From positions 217,656-281,655 of the forward strand of contig JAJNDK010000007.1 in the NCBI GenBank assembly GCA_021156365.1: a stretch of DNA of 64,000 nucleotides, in the 5' to 3' direction. A program made the translations under genes and the position numbers. Position 1 is the stretch's first letter; each line of letters opens with the position of its first letter. Positions 16,771 through 24,013 of this stretch are shown here, piece by piece. Source of the stretch: Bacteroidota bacterium. Its GTDB lineage: Bacteria; Bacteroidota; Bacteroidia; B-17B0; Aurantibacillaceae. The notes under the pieces were generated by a model, which saw only the letters and a program-made list of their open reading frames with translations, had not been told where the DNA came from and did not search any database.

Positions 16771-17976
16771 TTATAGTATATTAAAGTTAAATGAATCGAG
16801 AGTTGGATGAACCGGGAGAACAAAAGAGAATTTATCATTACCACCCAGAAGCATCCCGATGAGCTTACCTGTTTTTTTGTGGTACACTGCACTGCCGGAG
16901 TCGCCTCCTACAGATATACCCTTCGATTTCTGCCGGTCGTTATTGGTCCCGATCAGGATAATATTGCTCAGCTCCTTGCTTATATTGGTGTAACTGATCT
17001 CGAAAGAAACATTGTAATCAAGGATATAGGCATCACGTTTGTTGTTTCGCCGCGATACGATAGTAACATTCGGCTCCGGACTGTGCAGGTCATCATCTGA
17101 AATAATATACTGTCCCTTGCTGAACGAAATGTAATTTTTCAATAAGTTGGATTTATTGGTAAGCTCCGCAATAGCCAGATCCTGGTTGAATTGCATTTGC
17201 TGGAAAAGCAGTGTTGCTTTCGGCTCGAAATTTATCAGCACATTTCTTTTCTGTTCCTCAGAAAGAATGCCACCATAATCTATGCATTTCCCATGAGTAA
17301 AAATATGTCCGGAGGTTACTACACCTACGAACTCCGGGTTATCACGCGGGCTCACCAGGCAACAGATGGTACCCATGTAATTGGAACTTACGCTGTCACT
17401 CAGCTCATCCGTAGCCTGCCCGATATGCGGGATAGCTTCGCCCATGCCTGTTACTATTTCGGTTTTCACTTTGATGGAAGAACCATCAGGAAGCATTACC
17501 TCCAGCTCCAGGGGAAGACGTGTTTTATTCGAGTCCTTTATATATATAGCTACAATGTGTTTGCCATTGTGAAGGGTATCGCTCAGCGACAGGATGTTTT
17601 TGAAATTAGCCATCAATACGCCTTTGTGCTGTTGGATCGCTAAACGGGTAATATCGGTAGGGCTCAGGCCGTGTGCGGAAGGAGCCGGCTTTGTTACTTT
17701 TTTAGTTATAACTTTCGTTGGTACCGGCTTCGGACTTTTCTTTTTCACGATAGGTGCCGTTGTTTTCCTGGCAATTGGTTTTACCGTTTTCTTCTTAACA
17801 GTCTTCGTGATTTTTTTAGGGGCAGCTTTCACTGCCTTCTTCTTTGCAGGCAGTTTGGCTTTTGCCGTTTTTTTAGCAGCGGGCTTCACCGCTTTCCGGC
17901 GGGTAGGTTTCGCTGCAGGCTTTGTTTTCTTTTTTCCTGCCTTAGCTGCCGGCGCTGTTTTTTTCTTTGTAGCCAT
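16771..17976 (-). CDS. Trypsin-like serine protease with lysine-rich histone-H1-like N-terminal tail
   Basis: The 401-residue protein has residues 1-98 almost entirely Lys, Ala, Pro, Thr and Val in AKP repeats, like histone H1 tails or HctB-type proteins. Residues 115-395 are a chymotrypsin-fold protease with an intact triad: His224 (VTSGHIF), Asp266 (NQDLAIAEL) and Ser360 (GGDSGSAVY). No signal peptide precedes the tail, so a cytoplasmic location is likely. The tail would bind nucleic acid or acidic surfaces. The protease is surrounded by other hydrolases and membrane proteins; proteolytic activation of a partner is one plausible job. Antisense phenylalanine-rich frames over the tail are shadows. 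Confidence 0.88.
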   Translation of the reverse strand: MATKKKTAPAAKAGKKKTKPAAKPTRRKAVKPAAKKTAKAKLPAKKKAVKAAPKKITKTVKKKTVKPIARKTTAPIVKKKSPKPVPTKVITKKVTKPAPSAHGLSPTDITRLAIQQHKGVLMANFKNILSLSDTLHNGKHIVAIYIKDSNKTRLPLELEVMLPDGSSIKVKTEIVTGMGEAIPHIGQATDELSDSVSSNYMGTICCLVSPRDNPEFVGVVTSGHIFTHGKCIDYGGILSEEQKRNVLINFEPKATLLFQQMQFNQDLAIAELTNKSNLLKNYISFSKGQYIISDDDLHSPEPNVTIVSRRNNKRDAYILDYNVSFEISYTNISKELSNIILIGTNNDRQKSKGISVGGDSGSAVYHKKTGKLIGMLLGGNDKFSFVLPVHPTLDSFNFNIL

Positions 17977-18033
17977 TTGGATAGTGGTATTTGTGTGTTT
18001 GTTTTCAGTATTAGTATGTAACGTAATGCAGTG

Positions 18034-18732
18034 TCAAAGTCCTTTCAGCATCGCGATCAGGTTGTCCTGTGGCGAGCAGTCCGATTTGTCTTTGCGCACA
18101 TTGGTATGTGTCCACAGGCCCGGTTTGCCCTCTATGGCATCCGGGTGTTGCAAAAAAGCTTCTGCTCCTTTCCCTTCATTCAGCAGTGCCGGCAGACCGC
18201 TTTTCAGATCGATGTTGTAGCGCGTTCCAAGATCCAGCAGCAGGTCCTTCAACGCACTTAACTGTTTGTCGGTATACCGGTGATAATACTGATACCCTTT
18301 GAAAGGAGTTTCCAGCTTCACTACCATTTCTTCGGGAACAGGCTTGTTCACATAGTTGTAATACTTACCATCAAAAGATAGTTTGAGCGGACCGTAGTTG
18401 CAGATCTCAATAGCTATCGACTTTTTGTTGAGTGCGGCGTTGTTGGATGTTGTCAGTCCCAAATGATGCGCCCAGTATTGATCGGGAAAACAATTGCAGA
18501 TCACACCATCCCAGGATACATCGTTATCGTATGTGGAGATCCCTCCGATGATATATGCCGTAGCTACCCGCAATTGCTCGTCGTTGGCTGTACGATCACC
18601 ATTCCAGCCTGCTATTGTCCAGTCGGGACGATGCCCACCCGCAGTGTGATGGATCACGATCGTATCTTTTGCGATCTCTGCTTCGTAATACTCTCCTTTT
18701 TTCAGAGGAATATTTTTAATGGTAAGTGACAT
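18034..18732 (-). CDS. N-acetylmuramoyl-L-alanine amidase (Amidase_2 fold), no signal peptide
   Basis: The 232-residue zinc amidase is expected to cut the bond between muramic acid and the L-alanine of the peptidoglycan stem. Visible are VIHHTAG (His28 zinc ligand), AIEICNYG (Glu109) and WTHTNVRKDKSD (His209, Lys216, Asp218), the usual second half of the zinc/catalytic site. No signal peptide or cell-wall-binding domain is present, unlike housekeeping amidases; this is typical for phage lysins or delivered toxins. It is the second gene of the cluster, 25 bp after the first, and it reads as a stand-alone catalytic domain. Confidence 0.9.
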   Translation of the reverse strand: MSLTIKNIPLKKGEYYEAEIAKDTIVIHHTAGGHRPDWTIAGWNGDRTANDEQLRVATAYIIGGISTYDNDVSWDGVICNCFPDQYWAHHLGLTTSNNAALNKKSIAIEICNYGPLKLSFDGKYYNYVNKPVPEEMVVKLETPFKGYQYYHRYTDKQLSALKDLLLDLGTRYNIDLKSGLPALLNEGKGAEAFLQHPDAIEGKPGLWTHTNVRKDKSDCSPQDNLIAMLKGL

Positions 18733-18757
18733 GTGCTGATTTTATGATTTATTTTTA

Positions 18758-20056
18758 TTACTCTTTTGTTTTCAGGCCGGCATACAATCCGCTGCTGATC
18801 CCCATCAGGGTCATCATGGTCTCGCTGAACTGTGGTAATTTCAGACAATACAGCACCTGCCAGATAAAATAGATACCAAGGAAAATAGTGAATAGCAGGA
18901 GCTGCAAACGATGAAGGCTGATGGTTTTTCCGTCGTTCAGCAGGTCATATGGCCAGCCTTTGCTCTTTGATTTCTTGTCGATAAATTCCTGCACCAGCGC
19001 AGTTGATTTCTGTTTGGATTCTGCTGCCAGCTGTTCGGGCGTTTTATTAGGATCGGTATCTTCTTCGTTCTCCGGCTTCGAATCGATCAGCTTACCGAGA
19101 TAGAAAGTACTTCCGCTGATACCTAAGAGGATCAGCACCGTTCCGGTTGGTGCAGCGAGATCGTCGGTTACAGCCCAGATATGAATGATACTGAAAAAGA
19201 TAATGAGCAGCCAGAAGAGGAATTGGAAACGGGCAAGGCTGTAAGGAATATCTTTTATATTAATAGTACCCGATGCAGCATTTGTTTTAGTATTGTCGAA
19301 AACGATCTTTACGCCATTCTGTGCATACAGGCCGCTGTCCTTGCCCATGCCCTTTCCATAGCGCCACAGCAATATAAGGATGATAACAATAAGCGGATAG
19401 GCGATCAGCCACATCATCCACCAGGAAGAAGTGTGCAGCTTTAAGCTGGATATTTCGCAATCCGGGCTCCGGAATTCGTCGTAGAATGTTCCCAGGCTGA
19501 AGATAGCTATACGGCTCTTTGTCCAGTAGTTGGGCCATGCATAGAACATTTTCCAGGGAGAAGTGCGGGTCGTGTCCGTATTCAGCCGGAAAACAATGGA
19601 AGAATTGGTTTTGTTTACAAAGAGCGGTTTGATATTCGTGAAGCAGACCCCGTTGATCCAAAGCCTTAGCGAATCAGGACGTTTTTGAGCATACTCTACT
19701 CCGGCGGCGTTTGTATAAACGATTATATAGTCTTCGGGATACACACACTTGCAGGTGGACGTATCCTGTTTGCCACAGGCATCGGCACTGGTGAAAAACT
19801 TTGTTACTTTAAGTGTCACGATCTTTTGCTCCGCTGTTTTTTTTGCTGCCAGCGCCTTTTTCAGGGAATCGATGGTGACTTTTTGCTTTGTGTCGTCAGT
19901 TGCAGCAGGTGTTGTTGTAGTTGTAGCAGCAGTTGTTGTTGTTCCTGTGGGTGGCGGAATTGGCGCCTGTGCGTTTGCAGTAAAGAATAAAAAGCAGCCT
20001 GCAATGATCAGGAGCGTGTTTCGGCGAATTGCCTTTGTGGGTAGATGAATATTCAT
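18758..20056 (-). CDS. Exported multi-pass membrane protein with duplicated two-helix module, first gene of the cluster
   Basis: The 432-residue protein has a signal peptide (1-30, TANAQ), then a Thr/Pro-rich stretch (31-55). A periplasmic domain of about 150 residues follows, with cysteines at 94-104, then a membrane helix at 212-231. Two copies of a two-helix unit come next: 274-322 (LARFQFLFW...LLGISGSTFYLGK) and 381-429 (LHRLQLLLF...LMGISSGLYAGLK), separated by a charged Glu/Lys-rich loop. No transport or enzyme motif is recognised. The gene starts 21 nt after the predicted transcription start. Its position suggests it could be the sensor or platform of the system; this is inference. Confidence 0.78.
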   Translation of the reverse strand: MNIHLPTKAIRRNTLLIIAGCFLFFTANAQAPIPPPTGTTTTAATTTTTPAATDDTKQKVTIDSLKKALAAKKTAEQKIVTLKVTKFFTSADACGKQDTSTCKCVYPEDYIIVYTNAAGVEYAQKRPDSLRLWINGVCFTNIKPLFVNKTNSSIVFRLNTDTTRTSPWKMFYAWPNYWTKSRIAIFSLGTFYDEFRSPDCEISSLKLHTSSWWMMWLIAYPLIVIILILLWRYGKGMGKDSGLYAQNGVKIVFDNTKTNAASGTINIKDIPYSLARFQFLFWLLIIFFSIIHIWAVTDDLAAPTGTVLILLGISGSTFYLGKLIDSKPENEEDTDPNKTPEQLAAESKQKSTALVQEFIDKKSKSKGWPYDLLNDGKTISLHRLQLLLFTIFLGIYFIWQVLYCLKLPQFSETMMTLMGISSGLYAGLKTKE

Positions 20057-20083
20057 AATTTAACTGTCAAGGGGTTAATGCAC

Positions 20084-20091
20084 CAAACATA
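20084..20091 (-). promoter_or_regulatory. Promoter (-7 box) of the 12-gene cluster
   Basis: The minus strand reads TATGTTTG, a perfect TAnnTTTG box. A TTG (-33 element) lies at 20112-20114, 20 nt upstream, which is the usual Bacteroidota spacing. Transcription should start near 20077, giving a leader of about 21 nt before the ATG at 20056. The iteron array abuts the -33 element. The rest of the 335-bp gap to the cupin gene is AT-rich with no further feature I can support. Confidence 0.7.
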
Positions 20092-20114
20092 TAACATTCC
20101 TGCTCCTAAAACAA

Positions 20115-20186
20115 GCGTAGAACTACGGTATTTTTTATACGTAGAAATACGGGTGTTTTCATACGTAGAAATACGGGTAGGGGCGT
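20115..20186. promoter_or_regulatory. Three tandem 24-bp iterons upstream of the cluster promoter
   Basis: Copies at 20115-20138, 20139-20162 and 20163-20186 share CGTAGAA(C/A)TACGG. Each contains the dyad CGTA-N4-TACG, so each could bind one protein dimer. They lie directly upstream of the -33 element of the cluster promoter, the position for an activator. Only three copies, contiguous without spacers, exclude a CRISPR array. Confidence 0.75.
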
Positions 20187-20391
20187 GGTGTTTTTACGCA
20201 GTCGGGCAAAAAAATCCTTAATTTACGGGCTTTTTATGGAGGTGCCCGAAAAGGGTTTTTTCGACCTTTTTTTGCACCGGAAATGAGCCGGAAGAAAGCA
20301 AATCCTGCCCGGAACGAAAAAATCCGCTATTGTTTTCCAACTGCTGCAGTACCAATTTTTATTAGTTTTAAAGCTGAAAAGCCCAATTCAC

Positions 20392-20793
20392 ATGAAAACA
20401 CTTTTTGTTAGTATAGCCTGTGTAGCAACTTTCTTCGCAAAAGCACAGAACATTTACCAAAACCTGGATACGATCAAAGCCCCGGCAGTTTACGACAATA
20501 TCTATGTGCGCCCGCTATACACCGACAGCGTTACGGTTTCGGGTTTTGTGATCTTTATTAAGAAAGAAGTGAAAGCCCATAAGCATCTTGGTCATACGGA
20601 GCAGGTGCTTGTACTTGAGGGGGAAGGACTGATGAGATTAGGCGAAAAGGAATTTAAAATCAAGAAAGGCGATCTGATCCCGATCCCGAAAGATACCTTC
20701 CACTCCGTGAAAACGATCTCCAAAAAGCCGCTGAAAGTGTTGTCGGTGCAGGCGCCTTATTTTGATGGAAAAGACAGGGTGTTCAAGGAGTAG
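20392..20793 (+). CDS. Exported cupin-domain protein
   Basis: The 133-residue protein has a signal peptide (MKTLFVSIACVATFFAKAQ). The mature protein is a single cupin_2 barrel: HKHLGHTEQVLVLEGEGLM carries the metal-type ligands His, His and Gln/Glu, and the second motif is KKGDLIPIPKDTFHSVK with the late His. It is likely a small periplasmic cupin; whether it is an enzyme (isomerase, dioxygenase) or a binder cannot be told. It is divergent from the 12-gene cluster, across the iteron-bearing intergenic region, so shared regulation is possible. Confidence 0.85.
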   Translation: MKTLFVSIACVATFFAKAQNIYQNLDTIKAPAVYDNIYVRPLYTDSVTVSGFVIFIKKEVKAHKHLGHTEQVLVLEGEGLMRLGEKEFKIKKGDLIPIPKDTFHSVKTISKKPLKVLSVQAPYFDGKDRVFKE

Positions 20794-20808
20794 ATTTAAG
20801 TTTATAGC

Positions 20809-21429
20809 TTATTTCCTCGCATACTTCCAGTGCCGGATCTTGCCTTCGCTCATCCATTCGATCGCATCGGCCAGTCTTTTTTCGCGGGTGGCTTCCGTTT
20901 TCGCATCCGCCAGCCATACTACGTATTCTTTTTTATTGCTGTAGCTGAATGCATCGAAGGTCGCTTTTGCTTTTTTGTTTTTCTTCAGGGCAGCTGTCAG
21001 GAAATCCGGGATCTCCAGCTCCTGGGCCACATCCGTTTTTTTTCTTCCCGGAGTTTTTATACCCGCCTCATTCAGCTTCATAGCATCTTTAATATAATCC
21101 AGCATGATCTTATCCGAAGGCAGGTCTTTCAGAGAAGTTATCCGTCCCAGGTGTCCCATGGCTTCTTCCGTTTTTGCCATGCCCACCAGCTTATCCGCAT
21201 CTTTCATCAGGGCCGCTTTCCAGAAACTGAAGGCACAATGCTGTTTAAAAGAAGCCATGCTGCACATCACGCTTCCTTTATAATCAAAATGCGGAAAGCT
21301 CCACTTCATGGTCTCTTCCACTTCGGGGCAGGCTTTGTGAACCAGTGCACGCAGATGTGTTAAGATCGGTTTTGCAAATGTTTCGGCATTTGTAATGTAT
21401 GCGTCGATACGTTTGTCTTTTGTTGGCAT
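20809..21429 (-). CDS. YdeI-like protein (DUF1801 plus OmdA/YdeI C-terminal domain)
   Basis: The 206-residue protein's N-terminal half is a DUF1801 domain (LRALVHKACPEVEETMKWSFPHF, KQHCAFSFW). The C-terminal half is the YdeI/OmdA bacteriocin-protection domain (IPDFLTAALKKNKKAKATFDAF, SYSNKKEYVVWLADAKTEATREKRLADAIEWM, GK). The family is cytoplasmic and common in Bacteroidota; E. coli relatives were linked to antimicrobial-peptide tolerance, but the biochemical role is unknown. It is convergent with the cupin gene (16 bp between stops). It lies directly downstream of, and on the same strand as, the WG-type genes. Confidence 0.9.
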   Translation of the reverse strand: MPTKDKRIDAYITNAETFAKPILTHLRALVHKACPEVEETMKWSFPHFDYKGSVMCSMASFKQHCAFSFWKAALMKDADKLVGMAKTEEAMGHLGRITSLKDLPSDKIMLDYIKDAMKLNEAGIKTPGRKKTDVAQELEIPDFLTAALKKNKKAKATFDAFSYSNKKEYVVWLADAKTEATREKRLADAIEWMSEGKIRHWKYARK

Positions 21430-21442
21430 AGTAGGATCGGTT

Positions 21443-23134
21443 TTATTTTTTCAAAATACGAAGACGTCCGTCTATATATATCGTCTGCCCGTCTTTTTTC
21501 GCTTTAACTTGTGGAGCTGAGTCTTCCCAATAATAATGCAAATTCTTCATATCAGGAAATTCGTCCAGGAAAATAAAATGAAAAGCATTCGGGACACAAA
21601 CCGCAACACATTTATTGCCATTAACGATACCGGCAATATACATGGCGTAATCGCTGCAGTATACTTTCTGCACTTTGTCAAAAAATGCCGGGGTTTTGCA
21701 TACGAAACCATTAGTGTTTTCCGGGTTGTAAAAGCTGAACAAGGCTGCCCCGGTTTTGCCATCCCGGTTAAATAGAAAAGCCTGGAATCCGTTATCTTCT
21801 TTACTGCTTACAACAGCCCGGACAGGTATATAGTTGACGGTGCTGTCATAAACAGTCAGTACACCGTACATCAGATTTGCTATCTGCGGTCCTTTTCCGA
21901 TATCGATCATATACACCCACGAATCCTCCTTCTCATACAGGAGCTTATAAGGTACGGCTTTGCCTTCTTTCGAAAATACCTGCAAGGTGTTTTTATACTG
22001 GTCAGGATCGGAAACTGCAATAAAATCTTTTATCGCCTTTCTTTTGTCATTTACTATATCGGTTACAGTCAGGTTGGCCTTCGGATTCTGTGCAATAATA
22101 GTGCTATTCATGGCCAATACAGGTGGAGCATCGTCGGAAACATTTTGCAGCAGAAAAATAGTTCCGAAGCCATATTCGATGCCCTGGTATTCGTCTTCAG
22201 TAGCCGGCCATTTCAGAAATAATTCGCCCTGTTCCGTGTAGTATTCTGCCACTTTTCCATTTAGCAGGGAGAAGTACGGAACATACTTCCCGCTTACGTG
22301 ATCCTTATAACTTGCAGACTCTGTTATTTGACTGGCCGGCCTTGTGAAAAAAGGTTTAGCTTGCCCGGTTTCATATACTTCTGCCTGTTGGACCCCGTTT
22401 ACTGTACGGAGCCGGATCGCTTTGCCATTTATGAAATCAAGCTCATCGTTATCGAAAGGTATAAGTGTACTGCCGTTTAGATCTATGAGTCCGTACTTCC
22501 ATAAATTATTCATGAGTACGAGGTTGCTGTCGACAAAGCGCGGATAGCTGTAACCGGTATATTCTTTGAAAATGCTGCCATCCATACGATACAGGGTAAC
22601 AGTATCCCTGATGTGCGGAAAATAAATGAGCTTCGTTTTTGAATCGGCCTCCGGTCCCCACCTGGACCTTGCTTTGCGGGTAAACAACACTTTTCCGGAA
22701 TTGGTAATAATTGTCCATTCTTTTAATCCTGGCCCCTTTTCTTCCGATAGTTTGAACAGAGAATCGGAGAAGGGTATGATCTGGCCGGTAGACCAATTGG
22801 AAATAAAACTGCCGGTAACAGGGTTGAAAAGATTGAACTCTTTTTTTTCTTTTTCAGGGTAGCGCGAAACATAGAATACACCATGAAGTACGGCAGAGTT
22901 GAATTGGTAATCATGGCCCCATTGGGCTTTCAGGACTTCTTTTCCTCCGGTGTTTTCAAAAAGCTGATAATGCACTTCCGAAGCAGGCTTTTCGGGCAAT
23001 TCAACCAATCGGAACTTTTCGTTGCTGAAAATTGTTGTCTGGGAAAATAATACCGTGGATTGCAGCAAAAGAACGTATACTGCAAGCGTGGTAAAAACTG
23101 ATCGCTTTGTTCTATAATTTTTTTCCGTTGACAT
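21443..23134 (-). CDS. Exported WG-repeat-like protein
   Basis: The 563-residue protein starts at the ATG at 23134, which opens into a signal peptide (RSVFTTLAVYVLLLQSTVLFSQ); the longer frame begins with TTG. The body is made of short beta units resembling degenerate WG repeats (KYGLIDLNGSTLIPFDNDELDF, FNRDGKTGAALFSFYNPE). No enzyme motif and no T9SS sorting domain are visible at the end (YIDGRLRILKK). The gene overlaps the upstream WG-repeat gene by 23 nt, so they form an operon with related products. A periplasmic or surface binding role is likely; ligand unknown. Confidence 0.75.
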   Translation of the reverse strand: MSTEKNYRTKRSVFTTLAVYVLLLQSTVLFSQTTIFSNEKFRLVELPEKPASEVHYQLFENTGGKEVLKAQWGHDYQFNSAVLHGVFYVSRYPEKEKKEFNLFNPVTGSFISNWSTGQIIPFSDSLFKLSEEKGPGLKEWTIITNSGKVLFTRKARSRWGPEADSKTKLIYFPHIRDTVTLYRMDGSIFKEYTGYSYPRFVDSNLVLMNNLWKYGLIDLNGSTLIPFDNDELDFINGKAIRLRTVNGVQQAEVYETGQAKPFFTRPASQITESASYKDHVSGKYVPYFSLLNGKVAEYYTEQGELFLKWPATEDEYQGIEYGFGTIFLLQNVSDDAPPVLAMNSTIIAQNPKANLTVTDIVNDKRKAIKDFIAVSDPDQYKNTLQVFSKEGKAVPYKLLYEKEDSWVYMIDIGKGPQIANLMYGVLTVYDSTVNYIPVRAVVSSKEDNGFQAFLFNRDGKTGAALFSFYNPENTNGFVCKTPAFFDKVQKVYCSDYAMYIAGIVNGNKCVAVCVPNAFHFIFLDEFPDMKNLHYYWEDSAPQVKAKKDGQTIYIDGRLRILKK

Positions 23135-23993
23135 CAATATAGAATTCCTCCTCTTTCAGCGTTACTTTTGCTTTGCCGTTTGCGAAAGGCTCTGCACTGT
23201 CGTAGATCGTGGCGATCACTTCTTTACCTGCCTTGTTTACAAAACCTTTTTTCTTTTTGCATTCCACTATGATCAGGCCATCGCTGATCCTATCCGTAAT
23301 GTCATCGTATTTGAGCGAGAGCACTTTTTTTGCAGCCGTATCGGCTATTCCGAAATGATCGTTCAGCTTCACCACGATGAGCCCGGTAGCATACTGCTGG
23401 TATACGGCATCGTATTTTACAGGGGTGATCTCTTTGCCACTCCTGTTGATCAGTCCGTGTTTATGGTTTTTCATCACTTCCGCTATGCCTCCCTGGAAAT
23501 CATGGATGTTCTCGTATTTCATCGGAGTCAGCTCTTTGCCGGTTTTGGAAATGAAGCCCCATTTGTCCTGCATCGCCACAGCGGCATATCCTTCGTGGAA
23601 ACTATGGGCGGAGCTGTATTTAAGATCAATGACCTCTTCCCCGGTTCTGTCGATAAAGCCATACTTGCCATTGTTCATTACATCAGCCATGTCTTCATCA
23701 AAATCATATACAAAATCATATTTGGGAGCAACGATCTCTTTGCCCTGCGGATTGAGGAAACCCCACTTTTTTGCGTTACGGATCCTTGCTGCTCCGTGCA
23801 CATAGGCATCCACTTCGGCATAGGGCAAATTGGCAGCGATTATTTCTTTCGTGGTTTTATCACTGATCTTCCAGTTCCCACTGTCCCCGCTGATCTGCAG
23901 CGAAGCTTCTGCACTATTTTTCTGTGCATTCAGCCCTGTGATGCACAGGCTAAGGATGGCTATACAGGCGCCGGTCTTAAAACGTTTTTTCAT
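23112..23993 (-). CDS. Exported WG-repeat protein
   Basis: The 293-residue protein has a signal peptide (KTGACIAILSLCITGLNAQ), then six to seven WG repeats of about 33 residues. Examples are KWGFLNPQGKEIVAPKYDFV, KYGFIDRTGEEVIDLKYSSA, KWGFISKTGKELTPMKYENI, KHGLINRSGKEITPVKYDAV and KKGFVNKAGKEVIATIYDSA. WG repeats form beta structures that bind proteins or surfaces; many Bacteroidota have exported families of them. It sits downstream of a histidine kinase gene (21 bp) and upstream of the larger WG-like protein, with a 23-nt overlap. Confidence 0.9.
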   Translation of the reverse strand: MKKRFKTGACIAILSLCITGLNAQKNSAEASLQISGDSGNWKISDKTTKEIIAANLPYAEVDAYVHGAARIRNAKKWGFLNPQGKEIVAPKYDFVYDFDEDMADVMNNGKYGFIDRTGEEVIDLKYSSAHSFHEGYAAVAMQDKWGFISKTGKELTPMKYENIHDFQGGIAEVMKNHKHGLINRSGKEITPVKYDAVYQQYATGLIVVKLNDHFGIADTAAKKVLSLKYDDITDRISDGLIIVECKKKKGFVNKAGKEVIATIYDSAEPFANGKAKVTLKEEEFYIDVNGKKL

Positions 23994-24013
23994 AATTTTT
24001 CGAATGGGTAAAT

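Noticed and set aside
17594..18220. Long plus-strand frames opposite the protease (Phe/Arg-rich)
   Set aside because: They are the antisense of the Lys/Ala-rich tail (AAA/AAG read backwards gives TTT/CTT) and have no independent start, promoter or protein-like composition.
20115..20186. CRISPR array
   Set aside because: Three contiguous 24-bp repeats without spacers and no cas genes; the position next to a promoter fits an operator array.
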